Origin: Treponema sp.
GTDB taxonomy: Bacteria > Spirochaetota > Spirochaetia > Treponematales > Breznakiellaceae
DNA length: 64,000 nt
Direction of reading: 5' to 3'
Assembly: GCA_031265435.1 (NCBI GenBank)
Contig: JAISCR010000066.1
Location: forward strand, 1 to 64,000
The translations under genes and the position numbers were made by a program. Below are positions 10,675 to 20,285 of this stretch, one piece after another; the first letter of the stretch is position 1, and the number at the start of each line of letters is the position of its first letter. The notes under the pieces are model-generated. The model was given only the letters and a program-made list of their open reading frames with translations. It searched no databases and was not told where the DNA came from.

Positions 10675-12147
10675 CTAAACCAACAGCCCCTTGAATCGTG
10701 CGTAGGCTTTTTCCCATTCGTCTTCTTCCGCCGGCAGATAGCCGCGTATCTCCGTGGTGGCGGCCACAACATCGCGGATCTCTCTTATCGATGAAAGATC
10801 GCTTGCCCCGTAAGCCTGGAGCAGCAGGTTCCCCATAGCGGTTCCCTCCTGCGGGCCGGCCTTTACGGGCAGGGCCGAGGCCGAGGCGATAAACGTGTTT
10901 AACAGGCGGTCCTTGCTCCCGCCGCCCACGACATGGATAATGTGTATCTCTTTACGTGCGGCCTTTTGTATGCGTTCCAGCACATTCCGGTATTTCAGGG
11001 CGAGACTTTCATAAACAACCCTGCCGATTGTCCCTATGTCGTCCGGTTTTACGTCGCCCTGTCCCGTTTTTTTAAGGTAAGCGCATATTGCTTCGGGCAT
11101 ATCATCGGGGTTAAAGAAGCCGGGCGCGTCGGGATCGATGAACGCGAAGAAAGGCCGCGCGTTTTCCGCCATAGCCATAATCGTATCGTAGTCCAGATCC
11201 GGCTTTGTCCTGTTCCAGCAGCACTTGCTCTGTTGAAGTATCCACAGTCCCATGACATTTTTCAGGAACAAAGATTTCCCCAGGGCGCCGCCAGAATTGG
11301 AAATATTGAGATCGCAGGCGGTCCGGTCAAGTACCGGCTCGTCCAGTTCCGTACCAAAGATGGACCAAGTGCCGGAACTGATATAGGCAAAGTCGTCCCC
11401 CTTCGCGGGAATGGCAAGGGCGGCGCCGGCGGTGTCATGGACGGCCGGGGCGATGATTTTGACTCCCCGGTTTACGCCGGTACTGTCGGCGATGTCGTCG
11501 CTCAAAACGCCGATAACTTCCCCGGCAAAGCAAAGCCTGGGACATAGAGTGGCGGGAATATTAAAACAATCAAGAATATCCCTGTCCCACTTTTTCTCCC
11601 TGGTATCAACCATCATGGAAATGGAAGCGGTAGTATACTCGCAGACAGGAGGGGCGCCAAGGAGGGTGTGCAGTATGTCGCCTATGAATAAAAATGTTGA
11701 AGCCTGCGTTACACGGCTTTTTGGATTTTCATACTCTCTTATCAACTGATTCAGTGTATTGAATTCCAAAAACTGTATCCCTGTTTTTTCGTAAAGCCAT
11801 TCTTTATGAGGCAGCACTTTTTCAAGACTGCCTATTACCCGTTCGTCCCGGTACGAATAGGGCAAATCCAGGAGCCGGTTACCGGCGTCAAAGAGGCCGT
11901 AGTCGCAGCCCCAGGTATCGACACCGATGGAGTACAGCTCTTTCCCGTACCTGGCCGCGTACTTTCGCAGACCCTCGAGGATCTCCTCGTAAAAGCGGTA
12001 GATGTTCCAGCGCAGGCTTCCGTCAAGCAAAAAGTACCGGGTGGGAAAACGGTGCAGTTCTTCCGTCACCAGCTTTCCGTTTTTCAGAGTTCCGGTTATA
12101 CAGCGGCCGCTGTCGGCCCCCAAATCAACAGCAAAATACCGGTTCAT
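10675..12147 (-). CDS. rhaB: Rhamnulokinase
   Basis: FGGY kinase with MNRYFAVDLGADSGRCITGTL, GVDTWGCDYGLFD, YISSGTWSIFGTELD; beside L-rhamnose isomerase. Confidence 0.88.
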   Translation of the reverse strand: MNRYFAVDLGADSGRCITGTLKNGKLVTEELHRFPTRYFLLDGSLRWNIYRFYEEILEGLRKYAARYGKELYSIGVDTWGCDYGLFDAGNRLLDLPYSYRDERVIGSLEKVLPHKEWLYEKTGIQFLEFNTLNQLIREYENPKSRVTQASTFLFIGDILHTLLGAPPVCEYTTASISMMVDTREKKWDRDILDCFNIPATLCPRLCFAGEVIGVLSDDIADSTGVNRGVKIIAPAVHDTAGAALAIPAKGDDFAYISSGTWSIFGTELDEPVLDRTACDLNISNSGGALGKSLFLKNVMGLWILQQSKCCWNRTKPDLDYDTIMAMAENARPFFAFIDPDAPGFFNPDDMPEAICAYLKKTGQGDVKPDDIGTIGRVVYESLALKYRNVLERIQKAARKEIHIIHVVGGGSKDRLLNTFIASASALPVKAGPQEGTAMGNLLLQAYGASDLSSIREIRDVVAATTEIRGYLPAEEDEWEKAYARFKGLLV

Positions 12148-12164
12148 GTTTTACTCCTGTTGCT

Positions 12165-13211
12165 TTAACCTGCAATCTTTTCGAGCAGGGGAATATCAAG
12201 GGGATAGTTGCCGAATTCTTTTATCGCGTCCAGAAAGGCCCTGTAGTTAAGCGGGCTCACTCCGCTGTGAATCGAATTTGAAGAAGAGATGATAAGCCCG
12301 CCGTCTATGCCGCCCTTGAGCATACAGCGGGCTGTTTCCTGCCGCACCTGTTCAGGCGCTTTGCTTACCAGGGTTTCCACACAATCAATGTTGCCCTTGA
12401 AGGCAATACGGCCGCCATATTGTTCTTTCAATTTGTCCATGAACATATTGCCCCGTTCATCTATGGGATCAAGACAGTCTATTCCGCTGTTGACTAAATC
12501 ATCGGCAACAGAGCGAAGATCCCCGTCGCTGTGTTTTATAACCTTAAGGCCGAGACTTTTGGCATATTTAATCAGGCGGGCAAAATGAGGATAGACAAAT
12601 TCACGATACATATCGGGGTTCAAAAGCAGGCTGTCGTTATTTGCAATATCGTCCCCGACGACAATGACCTCTGCCCCGAGCTTCACCAGACCGTCGCAAA
12701 TATTTTCCGAATAATCGGCGCTCATGGACATAAGGGCGTTGGCCAAATCGGGATCCTCGTAAAAGGAAACAAGAAAATTCTCATAACCCATGAGATCCCG
12801 GGGCTGGGAAAACACGTCCCGTACCCTGGGGATAACGCATTTTTCTTTTCCGATTTCGTCCATTGCCCGTTTTATTTTATCAAAGCGGTACGGCGCCGAA
12901 GGATCGGGAGGCGAAAAATTTTTGAAATCCGCCATGTCCTTGATGGGGTATCCCACGGGATTCGGATACTCATCATAGGTAACGCGGGTAATGCCCCATT
13001 CGTCTTTGACATGCCGATCGTCCAGCTTTTCGTTCTTGGAATCAAGGCCGACGGCTATTCCGTCCAAATCCATCTGCTGTACAAAAACGATGTCGTCCTT
13101 TGTACCGCAGATCGCGTCCATAACCCTGGGGTTAAGTATCCATTCGCAGGTAGGGATTCTGTCGGGGATCTTGTGGTTCAATACGGCTAAAATGCGTTCC
13201 CTTCCGGTCAT
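12165..13211 (-). CDS. Uroporphyrinogen decarboxylase (UroD)-family protein
   Basis: MTGRERILAVLNHKIPDRIPTCEW ... HSDGDLRSVADDLVNSGIDCLDPIDE. Confidence 0.85.
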   Translation of the reverse strand: MTGRERILAVLNHKIPDRIPTCEWILNPRVMDAICGTKDDIVFVQQMDLDGIAVGLDSKNEKLDDRHVKDEWGITRVTYDEYPNPVGYPIKDMADFKNFSPPDPSAPYRFDKIKRAMDEIGKEKCVIPRVRDVFSQPRDLMGYENFLVSFYEDPDLANALMSMSADYSENICDGLVKLGAEVIVVGDDIANNDSLLLNPDMYREFVYPHFARLIKYAKSLGLKVIKHSDGDLRSVADDLVNSGIDCLDPIDERGNMFMDKLKEQYGGRIAFKGNIDCVETLVSKAPEQVRQETARCMLKGGIDGGLIISSSNSIHSGVSPLNYRAFLDAIKEFGNYPLDIPLLEKIAG

Positions 13212-14473
13212 CAGGCACCTCCCCCCAGGGTGAGGATACCTGCCTTTCGTTCCTGCGCCGCCTTTTGGGCATAGCCGCTCTGCCGGTGATTCCGCAGGGG
13301 GTCCGTATCGGAAAGGCCCATTTCAAGGCGAAGCTGAGCCAAAAGCGGCTCCACGTCGCAGTTAAACGCGTCCATAATAATCATGTTGCTTACCACGACA
13401 TCGTTTTCCGCCCGTGCCGCGGCGAGGATCTTTCTGTCCACCAGCAGGGACTTTGCGTAGGCGGTCTGGATGTTCATCACCGAATAGATGATGCCTTCAA
13501 GGCTGTTTTCAATATTGTGGGACTGATCGAGCATATAGGTAATGCCGGTATCAAGGCCGCGCACATTCGCGTCCACAATCTCGTTAAAGATAAGAAAAAT
13601 TTCCAGAGGGTTCACCGTACCCAGAATAAGATCGTCGTCGGCATAGCGGCGGTTGTTGAAATGGAAACCGCCCAGTTTCCCTTCGTCCAGGAGGGAACAG
13701 ATTATCTGCTCGATATTGGTACACGGAAGATGATGTCCCAGGTCTACCAAAACCTTCGCCTTTTCCCCGAGCTTCCGGCACATCATAAACGAGGTTCCCC
13801 AATCGGGAACATCGGTGGTGTAGAAAAACGGCTCGAAGGGCTTGTACTCCAGAAGCAGGGTCATGTCCGGATCCATGGCGTCGTAGAGCGTCTTTAAGCC
13901 CTCGAAAAGACGGTGTTTCCGTTCGGCAAGGCTGTCCTGTCCGGGGTAACTGGTTCCGTCGGCCAGCCACATTCCTATGCTTTTGGAACCCATCTCCCGG
14001 GCCATGCGTATACAGTCAACAAAATGGGCCTTGGTACTTTCCCGCACCGGCGCTACGGGTGAACAGATGGACCCGAAACGGAACTCCTGGCCGGAAAAGG
14101 TGTTGGGATGAACCGTACCGATACGCATACCTTTTTTTTCCGCGTATTCCCGCACCGGCTCAAAGCGGCCGTCGTCGGTCTTGTCCCACAACACATGGCT
14201 TGCCATTACCGGCGTAACGCCGAGGCAGCGCTGTATCTCCGCGCAGTCGTCCACCTTGTCCCAGATGGTAACCGCCGCCCCTTTGTCCATAAAAGTACCG
14301 TAGCGGGTGCCGGAATTTCCCACCGCCCACGAGGGGAGTTCCACCACCTGTTTTTTTAAAATTCTCTTGACCTCTTCAAGGTCAATTCCCTTTTCCGTAA
14401 AATAATCTTCCAGGATGGCGTATTGCTTCTTCCGGCGTTCCTCATAGTTTTTTGATCCCCGTAGATATTCCAT
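13211..14473 (-). CDS. L-rhamnose isomerase (RhaI-like)
   Basis: 420 aa xylose-isomerase-like TIM barrel (GTVHPNTFSGQEFRFGSICSP; LVDLGHHLPCTNIEQII; GFHFNNRRYADDDLILGTVNP). Confidence 0.85.
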   Translation of the reverse strand: MEYLRGSKNYEERRKKQYAILEDYFTEKGIDLEEVKRILKKQVVELPSWAVGNSGTRYGTFMDKGAAVTIWDKVDDCAEIQRCLGVTPVMASHVLWDKTDDGRFEPVREYAEKKGMRIGTVHPNTFSGQEFRFGSICSPVAPVRESTKAHFVDCIRMAREMGSKSIGMWLADGTSYPGQDSLAERKHRLFEGLKTLYDAMDPDMTLLLEYKPFEPFFYTTDVPDWGTSFMMCRKLGEKAKVLVDLGHHLPCTNIEQIICSLLDEGKLGGFHFNNRRYADDDLILGTVNPLEIFLIFNEIVDANVRGLDTGITYMLDQSHNIENSLEGIIYSVMNIQTAYAKSLLVDRKILAAARAENDVVVSNMIIMDAFNCDVEPLLAQLRLEMGLSDTDPLRNHRQSGYAQKAAQERKAGILTLGGGA

Positions 14474-14491
14474 TTTCTGCCTCCATCGGTA

Positions 14492-15565
14492 TTAATAAAA
14501 ACAATGTTTCGCGGTTTTCACAAAGGTAGTGACATTTTCCCATGGCACTTCCGGTTCAAGGATATGAGTTGGGGCTAGCAGCAAACTCCCATATTTTCCA
14601 AGTATTCCGGCCGTTTCACGGGTTTTCTTTTCAACTTCTTCGGGGCTGCCGAAGGGCATGGTACTCTGCGTACCGATGCCGCCCCAGAAAGAAATTCTTT
14701 GCCCAAAATCATCCGTGAGTCTCTGTAGATCGTTACACTCGGGCTGTACCGGGTTGAGAATGTCTATGCCGATGTCAATCAGTTCCGGCACCAATTCGTG
14801 AACATTCCCATCGGAATGTAAAAACACCAAAATATCCGGTTTTGCTTTTTTTGCGGCCGCAACAATTTTTCTATGCCTTTCCTTGAAATACTTTCGGTAA
14901 TTTTCACGGCCAAAAATCCAGCCATTCTGACAGGTAACGTCATCTCCAAGACGAAGTATATCAACATCCAACTGAGCATATTTTTCAGCTTGTTTTACGC
15001 GCAACTGCATAAGATTCTCACAAATGACATCAATTATTTCCGGATTCTCGTGAAAATCTATAAAAAATTGTTCCATGCCCCGAAGAAGCCAGGCCGTCTC
15101 ATAGATCGTTTGGTATAATTCGCCCATCACCGCATAGCCCCGTTCTTTAAAGTTTTTTACCTTTTCCACAAGGCCTTCAAAACGGTAATCGGCATCCACA
15201 TCAGGCCATTCATACGCATAAACTTCTTCAGGGGTTTTACAGTCCGCAAGGGGATGATACTTATACTCCAAAAAATGCTTCTGGGAACCGGGTTTTCCGC
15301 CGATGCCCCACTCATCAATCACCAGATTATCCGGTAGTTTTTCGGAAAAATATTTCTGGAAGTCAATTTTTTTTATGGTTGGATTTAAATTGACCGATCG
15401 GGTATCGAAGTCAAAATATTCGTCGGGTTCCAGGTTTGACTTGGTTTCATTCTTATATACATCCATCAATTCAGGCGTAAACGCGCCCCAGCTTATCTCG
15501 AACGGCGTCCTGTCAGGCTTGCCCTGCCTCTTCATTGCGGTTAAAACACGTTCCCGTGAATTCAT
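14492..15565 (-). CDS. Uroporphyrinogen decarboxylase (UroD)-family protein
   Basis: MNSRERVLTAMKRQGKPDRTPFEISWGAF ... FLHSDGNVHELVPELIDIGIDILNPVQPEC; start set at ATG 15565 with GGAGG upstream. Confidence 0.85.
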   Translation of the reverse strand: MNSRERVLTAMKRQGKPDRTPFEISWGAFTPELMDVYKNETKSNLEPDEYFDFDTRSVNLNPTIKKIDFQKYFSEKLPDNLVIDEWGIGGKPGSQKHFLEYKYHPLADCKTPEEVYAYEWPDVDADYRFEGLVEKVKNFKERGYAVMGELYQTIYETAWLLRGMEQFFIDFHENPEIIDVICENLMQLRVKQAEKYAQLDVDILRLGDDVTCQNGWIFGRENYRKYFKERHRKIVAAAKKAKPDILVFLHSDGNVHELVPELIDIGIDILNPVQPECNDLQRLTDDFGQRISFWGGIGTQSTMPFGSPEEVEKKTRETAGILGKYGSLLLAPTHILEPEVPWENVTTFVKTAKHCFY

Positions 15566-15581
15566 GGTTATGCCTCCTTCT

Positions 15582-16532
15582 CTAATTAACAGAGATAGTC
15601 TCTGTCTTTCTTGAAATAACAATAATAAATATCAACAACATGCCCACTACGGCAATCTGCGTGTAGTTGCTTATTGTCGCAAGCCGCATTCCTGTTCCAA
15701 TAAACACAAGGATAAAATAAGCAACTAAAGTACCTATGGCCTTTCCCCTGCCGCCGGTAAATGCGGTTCCGCCCAAAAGAACCATGGTAACTACATCCAT
15801 TTCACCTCCTGCTCCTATTGAATATTTGGCAACTTCAATCCGTGAAATAGACAACAGGCCGGCTATCCCGCAGAAAAGACCGAGCAAGGAAAAAATGATC
15901 AATTTCATTTGATTAACATTAACACCGGAATAAAATGACGTATTGGGATTCAGGCCAATTGCGATAATTTTCCGTCCGAAAAAGGTTTTTTTCAATACTA
16001 CTTCCAGTACGATGGCCGCGACAATAACAATAAAAACCGATAAGGGAACAAGGCCAAATACCAGCTTGTCATCAACCCCCAAAAACCATGTGGGAAAATT
16101 TCCTACCGCTTTTTCGCCTACAAGAACCTGAGAAAGCCCTTTGAATATGGAGAGGGTTCCAATAGTAATGATGAGCGAGGGAAGCCCTGTTTTTGTCACT
16201 AAAAAGGCATTTATAAACCCGCAGAAGCAGCCCGTAGCAAGGCCAAGAAAGACAGTCAGCCCCATAGGCGCCTGTACCCGCCAAAGCGCCCCGATAACAC
16301 AGGTGACCAAAGTCATATTTGAGGCAACAGAGAGATCGATTTCGCCAAGAGTCAGCAAAAGCGTAAAGCACACGGCAATAAGCCCGAATTCGGCATATAA
16401 TGCCGCCGATGACATTAAAAAACGAAGGTCAAGGAAATTCGGCGACAATATAATGCCCGCCGCAATACTGAGTATCAGAAAAATAATTAATGTCAATTCA
16501 GATCGTAAAAACTGTTTAATTTGCTTTTTCAT
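15582..16532 (-). CDS. Sugar ABC transporter permease (RbsC/RhaQ type)
   Basis: BPD_transp_2 family: GLIAVCFTLLLTLGEIDLSVAS, GLPSLIITIGTLSIFKGLSQVLVG, LLGGTAFTGGRGKAIGTLVA. Confidence 0.92.
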   Translation of the reverse strand: MKKQIKQFLRSELTLIIFLILSIAAGIILSPNFLDLRFLMSSAALYAEFGLIAVCFTLLLTLGEIDLSVASNMTLVTCVIGALWRVQAPMGLTVFLGLATGCFCGFINAFLVTKTGLPSLIITIGTLSIFKGLSQVLVGEKAVGNFPTWFLGVDDKLVFGLVPLSVFIVIVAAIVLEVVLKKTFFGRKIIAIGLNPNTSFYSGVNVNQMKLIIFSLLGLFCGIAGLLSISRIEVAKYSIGAGGEMDVVTMVLLGGTAFTGGRGKAIGTLVAYFILVFIGTGMRLATISNYTQIAVVGMLLIFIIVISRKTETISVN

Positions 16533-16558
16533 GGTCCCGCTTTTCCTGCCTTGCCGAT

Positions 16559-17545
16559 TCAGGCTTTACCCAGCCGTTTTTTTAGCGCATTATCAATGAC
16601 AATAGACGCAATTATGATTAAACCGTATACAGCTTCCTGCCAAAGCACCGATACCCCGGTGATCGAAATCGCATTGTTAATAACCCCCAATAAAAGACAG
16701 CCGATAACAGTTCCCAGGGTTGTGCCTATCCCGCCGTTCATACTGCAGCCGCCGATAACCACCGACGCGATTGCTATAAATTCCAGTCCTTTACCCGCCG
16801 TTCCCGGATCAAGATATCCGACCCTTGATAAAAATATCATGCTGGCCAATCCGCTGATCCCGCCCGCGAAAGCAAATACAAACAGGGTTATTTTCTTGTT
16901 TCTTATTCCCCTGAGCTCTGCGGCATAAGGATTGCTGCCGGCTGTGTATATTTCCCTTCCTAACCGGTGATTGCGCAAAAACAATGACACCAGAAAAGCC
17001 AGCCCCAGCGCGATGAGTACGGAATAAGGGACATTTATCACCGACTCTTTGGGCTGCGAAAGCCGAATAAGTGCCTTGGGAATAAGATAATTATCTATCT
17101 GTTTTCCACCAATGATAAATATAGTCCCCCTGAATATACCCATTGTACCCAGAGTTACAATAACAGAAGGTATTTTAAAATTGGTTACAATTAACCCGTT
17201 TATCAAACCCAAAAAAGCGCCAAACCCAACTGCTATTATAATGGCCAGTAGTATCGGGAATTCCCTGTTCCTGATAAATATTAAGCAAACTATATAACCG
17301 GAAAAAGCCAATATAGACCCCAGGGACAGATCAATATTCCTGCTGATAACCTCTACCATTTCTCCCAATGCAATCAGCAAAAGATACGGAAAAAACAAGA
17401 AAATATTTATTACCGCGGCGGGTGAAAAAAAGCGCGGTTGAATAATACATACTGCTGTGTATATAACAAATACCAATACCAGAATGCTCAGTTCCCGGTA
17501 GCTTCTCTTTATTATTGATATCGCTTTCATCTCGGATCGTTCCAT
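16559..17545 (-). CDS. Sugar ABC transporter permease (RbsC/RhaP type)
   Basis: BPD_transp_2 family: LIALGEMVEVISRNIDLSLGSILAFSG, IPSVIVTLGTMGIFRGTIFIIGG, VIGGCSMNGGIGTTLGTVIG. Confidence 0.92.
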   Translation of the reverse strand: MERSEMKAISIIKRSYRELSILVLVFVIYTAVCIIQPRFFSPAAVINIFLFFPYLLLIALGEMVEVISRNIDLSLGSILAFSGYIVCLIFIRNREFPILLAIIIAVGFGAFLGLINGLIVTNFKIPSVIVTLGTMGIFRGTIFIIGGKQIDNYLIPKALIRLSQPKESVINVPYSVLIALGLAFLVSLFLRNHRLGREIYTAGSNPYAAELRGIRNKKITLFVFAFAGGISGLASMIFLSRVGYLDPGTAGKGLEFIAIASVVIGGCSMNGGIGTTLGTVIGCLLLGVINNAISITGVSVLWQEAVYGLIIIASIVIDNALKKRLGKA

Positions 17546-17549
17546 AAAT

Positions 17550-19043
17550 TTACCTTGTCATATCGTGGGCTGCCGAAAGAATCTTAATCTCATTTAGCTC
17601 TTCACCCTCAAGTTCAGCGCTTTGTTTTCCTTCGTACATGACCAGCACTTTATCGCTCAAGGCCAATATTTCGGCCAATTCAGATGAAATCATAATGACG
17701 CATTTACCTTCTGCGGCAAGCTGCTCTATGATCCTGTAAACTTCTTCTTTTGCGCCGATATCAATCCCCCGTGTCGGTTCATCAAGAATAAAAATATCGG
17801 GATTTTTAATTATCCACTTGGCAAGGCTTATTTTTTGCTGGTTCCCCCCTGATAATTCGCTAACCAATTGATTGAGACTTGAATATTTTGTCTGCAGATT
17901 AATGCATCCCCCGGACGAAATCGCATCTTCCCTTTCTCTGTTGACCATGCCGAAACGATTAGTGATCTCAAGGGGAACGGAAAAAGTAGAATTAAAGGTG
18001 ATGGTTTGTTCCAGAAAAAGCCCCAATGCCTGTCTGTCTTCGGGAAGCATTGCGATTCCGTGCCGCATTGCCTCCTTCGGAGAACTTATCTTAACCGGAA
18101 TATTGTTGATCAATATCCGGCCTTCTTTAATTGGGGTAACGCCAAAAAGTCCTCTGGCAACCTCGGTCCTGCCGGACCCCATAAGACCCGCTATGCCGAG
18201 AATTTCTCCTTTTCCGATGGAAAAAGAAACATTGTTAAAAATTCCCGGTATGCCGATTTGTTCCGCCTGGAAGAAGGATTCACCCGAAGCAGCTCTTTGT
18301 CTCTTTTTCCGCTTAATGGCTAGTTCATGACCCAGCATAAGGCGGATCATATCGTCTGTGTCAAGCTCATCGTTTGTATACGTACCAACAAGAGATCCAT
18401 CGCGTAAAACCGTGATCCTGTCGGCAATTTTTTTAATTTCTCCCAACCTGTGACTAATATATACGATTGATTTGCCGCTTTCTTTTAATTTTTTAATTAT
18501 CATCAGCAGATTATCAACTTCGTTCGGCGTAAGCGATGCGGTCGGTTCATCCATAAAAATAATTCTGGCATTTGACACAAGAGCCGCGCCAATTTCTATG
18601 AGCTGCTGCTCCGCTACCGAAAGTTTCTCCATTTTTTGATTCAACGGCATGTTCAGGGTAAGTTCATCGGCTATTTTGACCGCCTGTTTTTCCAATTTCT
18701 TCCAGTTTACTACGCCTGTGGTTATATATCCGGCAAATAAATTTTCAAGCACGCTAAGATCTTTAAAAACAAGCGGTTCCTGGTGTATCATGGCTATCCC
18801 GTGCCTGATTGCGTCCTTTGGCGAATGAAAAACAACTGCTTTTCCATCAATTTCTATCCTGCTTTTTTCATGTTCTAATAAATATATTCCGAATAAAATC
18901 TTTAATAGCGTAGACTTACCTGCCCCGTTCTCGCCGATGAGTGCATGTACCTCGCCGGGAAGAATATCAAAATTTACGTCCTTTAAAACCTGAGCCTTTC
19001 CAAATACTTTACATATTTCCGTAGCACGTAATATCGGTTCCAT
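17550..19043 (-). CDS. Sugar ABC transporter ATP-binding protein (RbsA/RhaT type, duplicated nucleotide-binding domains)
   Basis: ALIGENGAGKSTLLKILFGIY, IIFMDEPTASLT, and second half LSGGNQQKISLAKWIIKNPDIFILDEPTRGIDIGAKEEVYRI. Confidence 0.95.
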   Translation of the reverse strand: MEPILRATEICKVFGKAQVLKDVNFDILPGEVHALIGENGAGKSTLLKILFGIYLLEHEKSRIEIDGKAVVFHSPKDAIRHGIAMIHQEPLVFKDLSVLENLFAGYITTGVVNWKKLEKQAVKIADELTLNMPLNQKMEKLSVAEQQLIEIGAALVSNARIIFMDEPTASLTPNEVDNLLMIIKKLKESGKSIVYISHRLGEIKKIADRITVLRDGSLVGTYTNDELDTDDMIRLMLGHELAIKRKKRQRAASGESFFQAEQIGIPGIFNNVSFSIGKGEILGIAGLMGSGRTEVARGLFGVTPIKEGRILINNIPVKISSPKEAMRHGIAMLPEDRQALGLFLEQTITFNSTFSVPLEITNRFGMVNREREDAISSGGCINLQTKYSSLNQLVSELSGGNQQKISLAKWIIKNPDIFILDEPTRGIDIGAKEEVYRIIEQLAAEGKCVIMISSELAEILALSDKVLVMYEGKQSAELEGEELNEIKILSAAHDMTR

Positions 19044-19126
19044 ATCCCGCTTCTGCTCCTGCCCATGTTGATTGAATTAAGTTATTCGGAAACCGCTGTT
19101 TCCAAATAAATTCCGCTAAAATACGC

Positions 19127-19164
19127 AAATCACCGGAAGGGTATTCCTGCCGATCCGGCGATTT
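19127..19164 (-). other. Intergenic hairpin between SBP and ATPase genes
   Basis: AAATCACCGGA (19127-19137) pairs with TCCGGCGATTT (19154-19164); mismatch becomes G-U in minus-strand RNA; no T-run. Confidence 0.6.
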
Positions 19165-19184
19165 ATCGTCAGTTCCGGTCTGCC

Positions 19185-20222
19185 TCAGAAATCGTAGCTA
19201 TCCACTGTGGTTTTTGTAAATTCCGCAGGGGGCCCTCCGTAGATGACATTATTGGTCAAAACATTGGTGGAGCCGTATTCTCCGGCGTTAAAGGACGCCC
19301 CCGGCCTCGGAGTAAATTCGCCTCTTGCCATAAGCATGGCAAGAGCCCCGGCCACTTTCCCCTGGCGGTAAGTGTCCCAGAGCATTGCCCCGTCCAGAAC
19401 GCCGCTTTTTAGGAATTCCCGTGACTGATTGGGGGTTCCCAGGCCGTAAACAACGATTTTGTCACCCAAACCGGCATTTTCTACCGCCTGGGCTGCGGCA
19501 ATAACAGCAACTGTAGTAGGGGCAATTATACCGGCTAAATCCGGGTATTTCTGAATTGCCACTTCCGCTTCGGTTAAACTTTTGGTAACTTCGTCATTCC
19601 CGTATAGAACTTCGACCAGTTCCATATTCCTGTATTTGGCGTCCCCTGCCATGACTTTCCGGTAAATATCGATCTGATTGTTCTGGAAGGGTGTATCAGA
19701 TTTGGAGCTTAGAGCTACAAATTTTCCCCGGTAATTCATGGCTTCCGCGAATTTCACAAAGGAATCCAATGCCAATTGATCATAGTCACAGGCTAATACC
19801 GCGGCATCCCGGTGGGATTCATTTCCCAGAATGTCATCATTTACACAGAGAACTTTGATACCTGCGGCCCGGGCTTTGTCGAAAGCCGTATTCAGAGTAT
19901 CCGGGGCGCTGGGTGATACCAGGATAACATTGACCTTGTCCTGAATCGCCGCTTCAACCAGGGCAATTTGGGCAACAGCGTCACTCTGGTCAGGCGCCGT
20001 ATCTCTGAATACTCCGCCCTGAGCCTCCACGACTTCTTTCAATCCCTTAATAATCGGATCAAAATACGGTATCCCCTTCACGAGACACACATACCGCACA
20101 CTGATCCTGCCGTCCGCGGCCTGCCTGCCGCCCCCCGCCATGACCGGCATAACAGCCACCGCAACCAGCAGAAACACTGTCAGTACCGCCGCCGGAACCT
20201 TTGATTTAGAGAAGTTTTTCAT
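19185..20222 (-). CDS. Sugar ABC transporter substrate-binding protein (Peripla_BP_4, RhaS-like)
   Basis: Signal peptide plus periplasmic sugar-binding pattern (YFDPIIKGLKEVVEAQGG; VEAAIQDKVNVILVSPSAPDTL). Confidence 0.92.
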   Translation of the reverse strand: MKNFSKSKVPAAVLTVFLLVAVAVMPVMAGGGRQAADGRISVRYVCLVKGIPYFDPIIKGLKEVVEAQGGVFRDTAPDQSDAVAQIALVEAAIQDKVNVILVSPSAPDTLNTAFDKARAAGIKVLCVNDDILGNESHRDAAVLACDYDQLALDSFVKFAEAMNYRGKFVALSSKSDTPFQNNQIDIYRKVMAGDAKYRNMELVEVLYGNDEVTKSLTEAEVAIQKYPDLAGIIAPTTVAVIAAAQAVENAGLGDKIVVYGLGTPNQSREFLKSGVLDGAMLWDTYRQGKVAGALAMLMARGEFTPRPGASFNAGEYGSTNVLTNNVIYGGPPAEFTKTTVDSYDF

Positions 20223-20285
20223 GCTTTTCCTCCATAAAAATAATTAATCAACCCCGCCAAACGGTGGAGTGTAATCACCCTCTCG

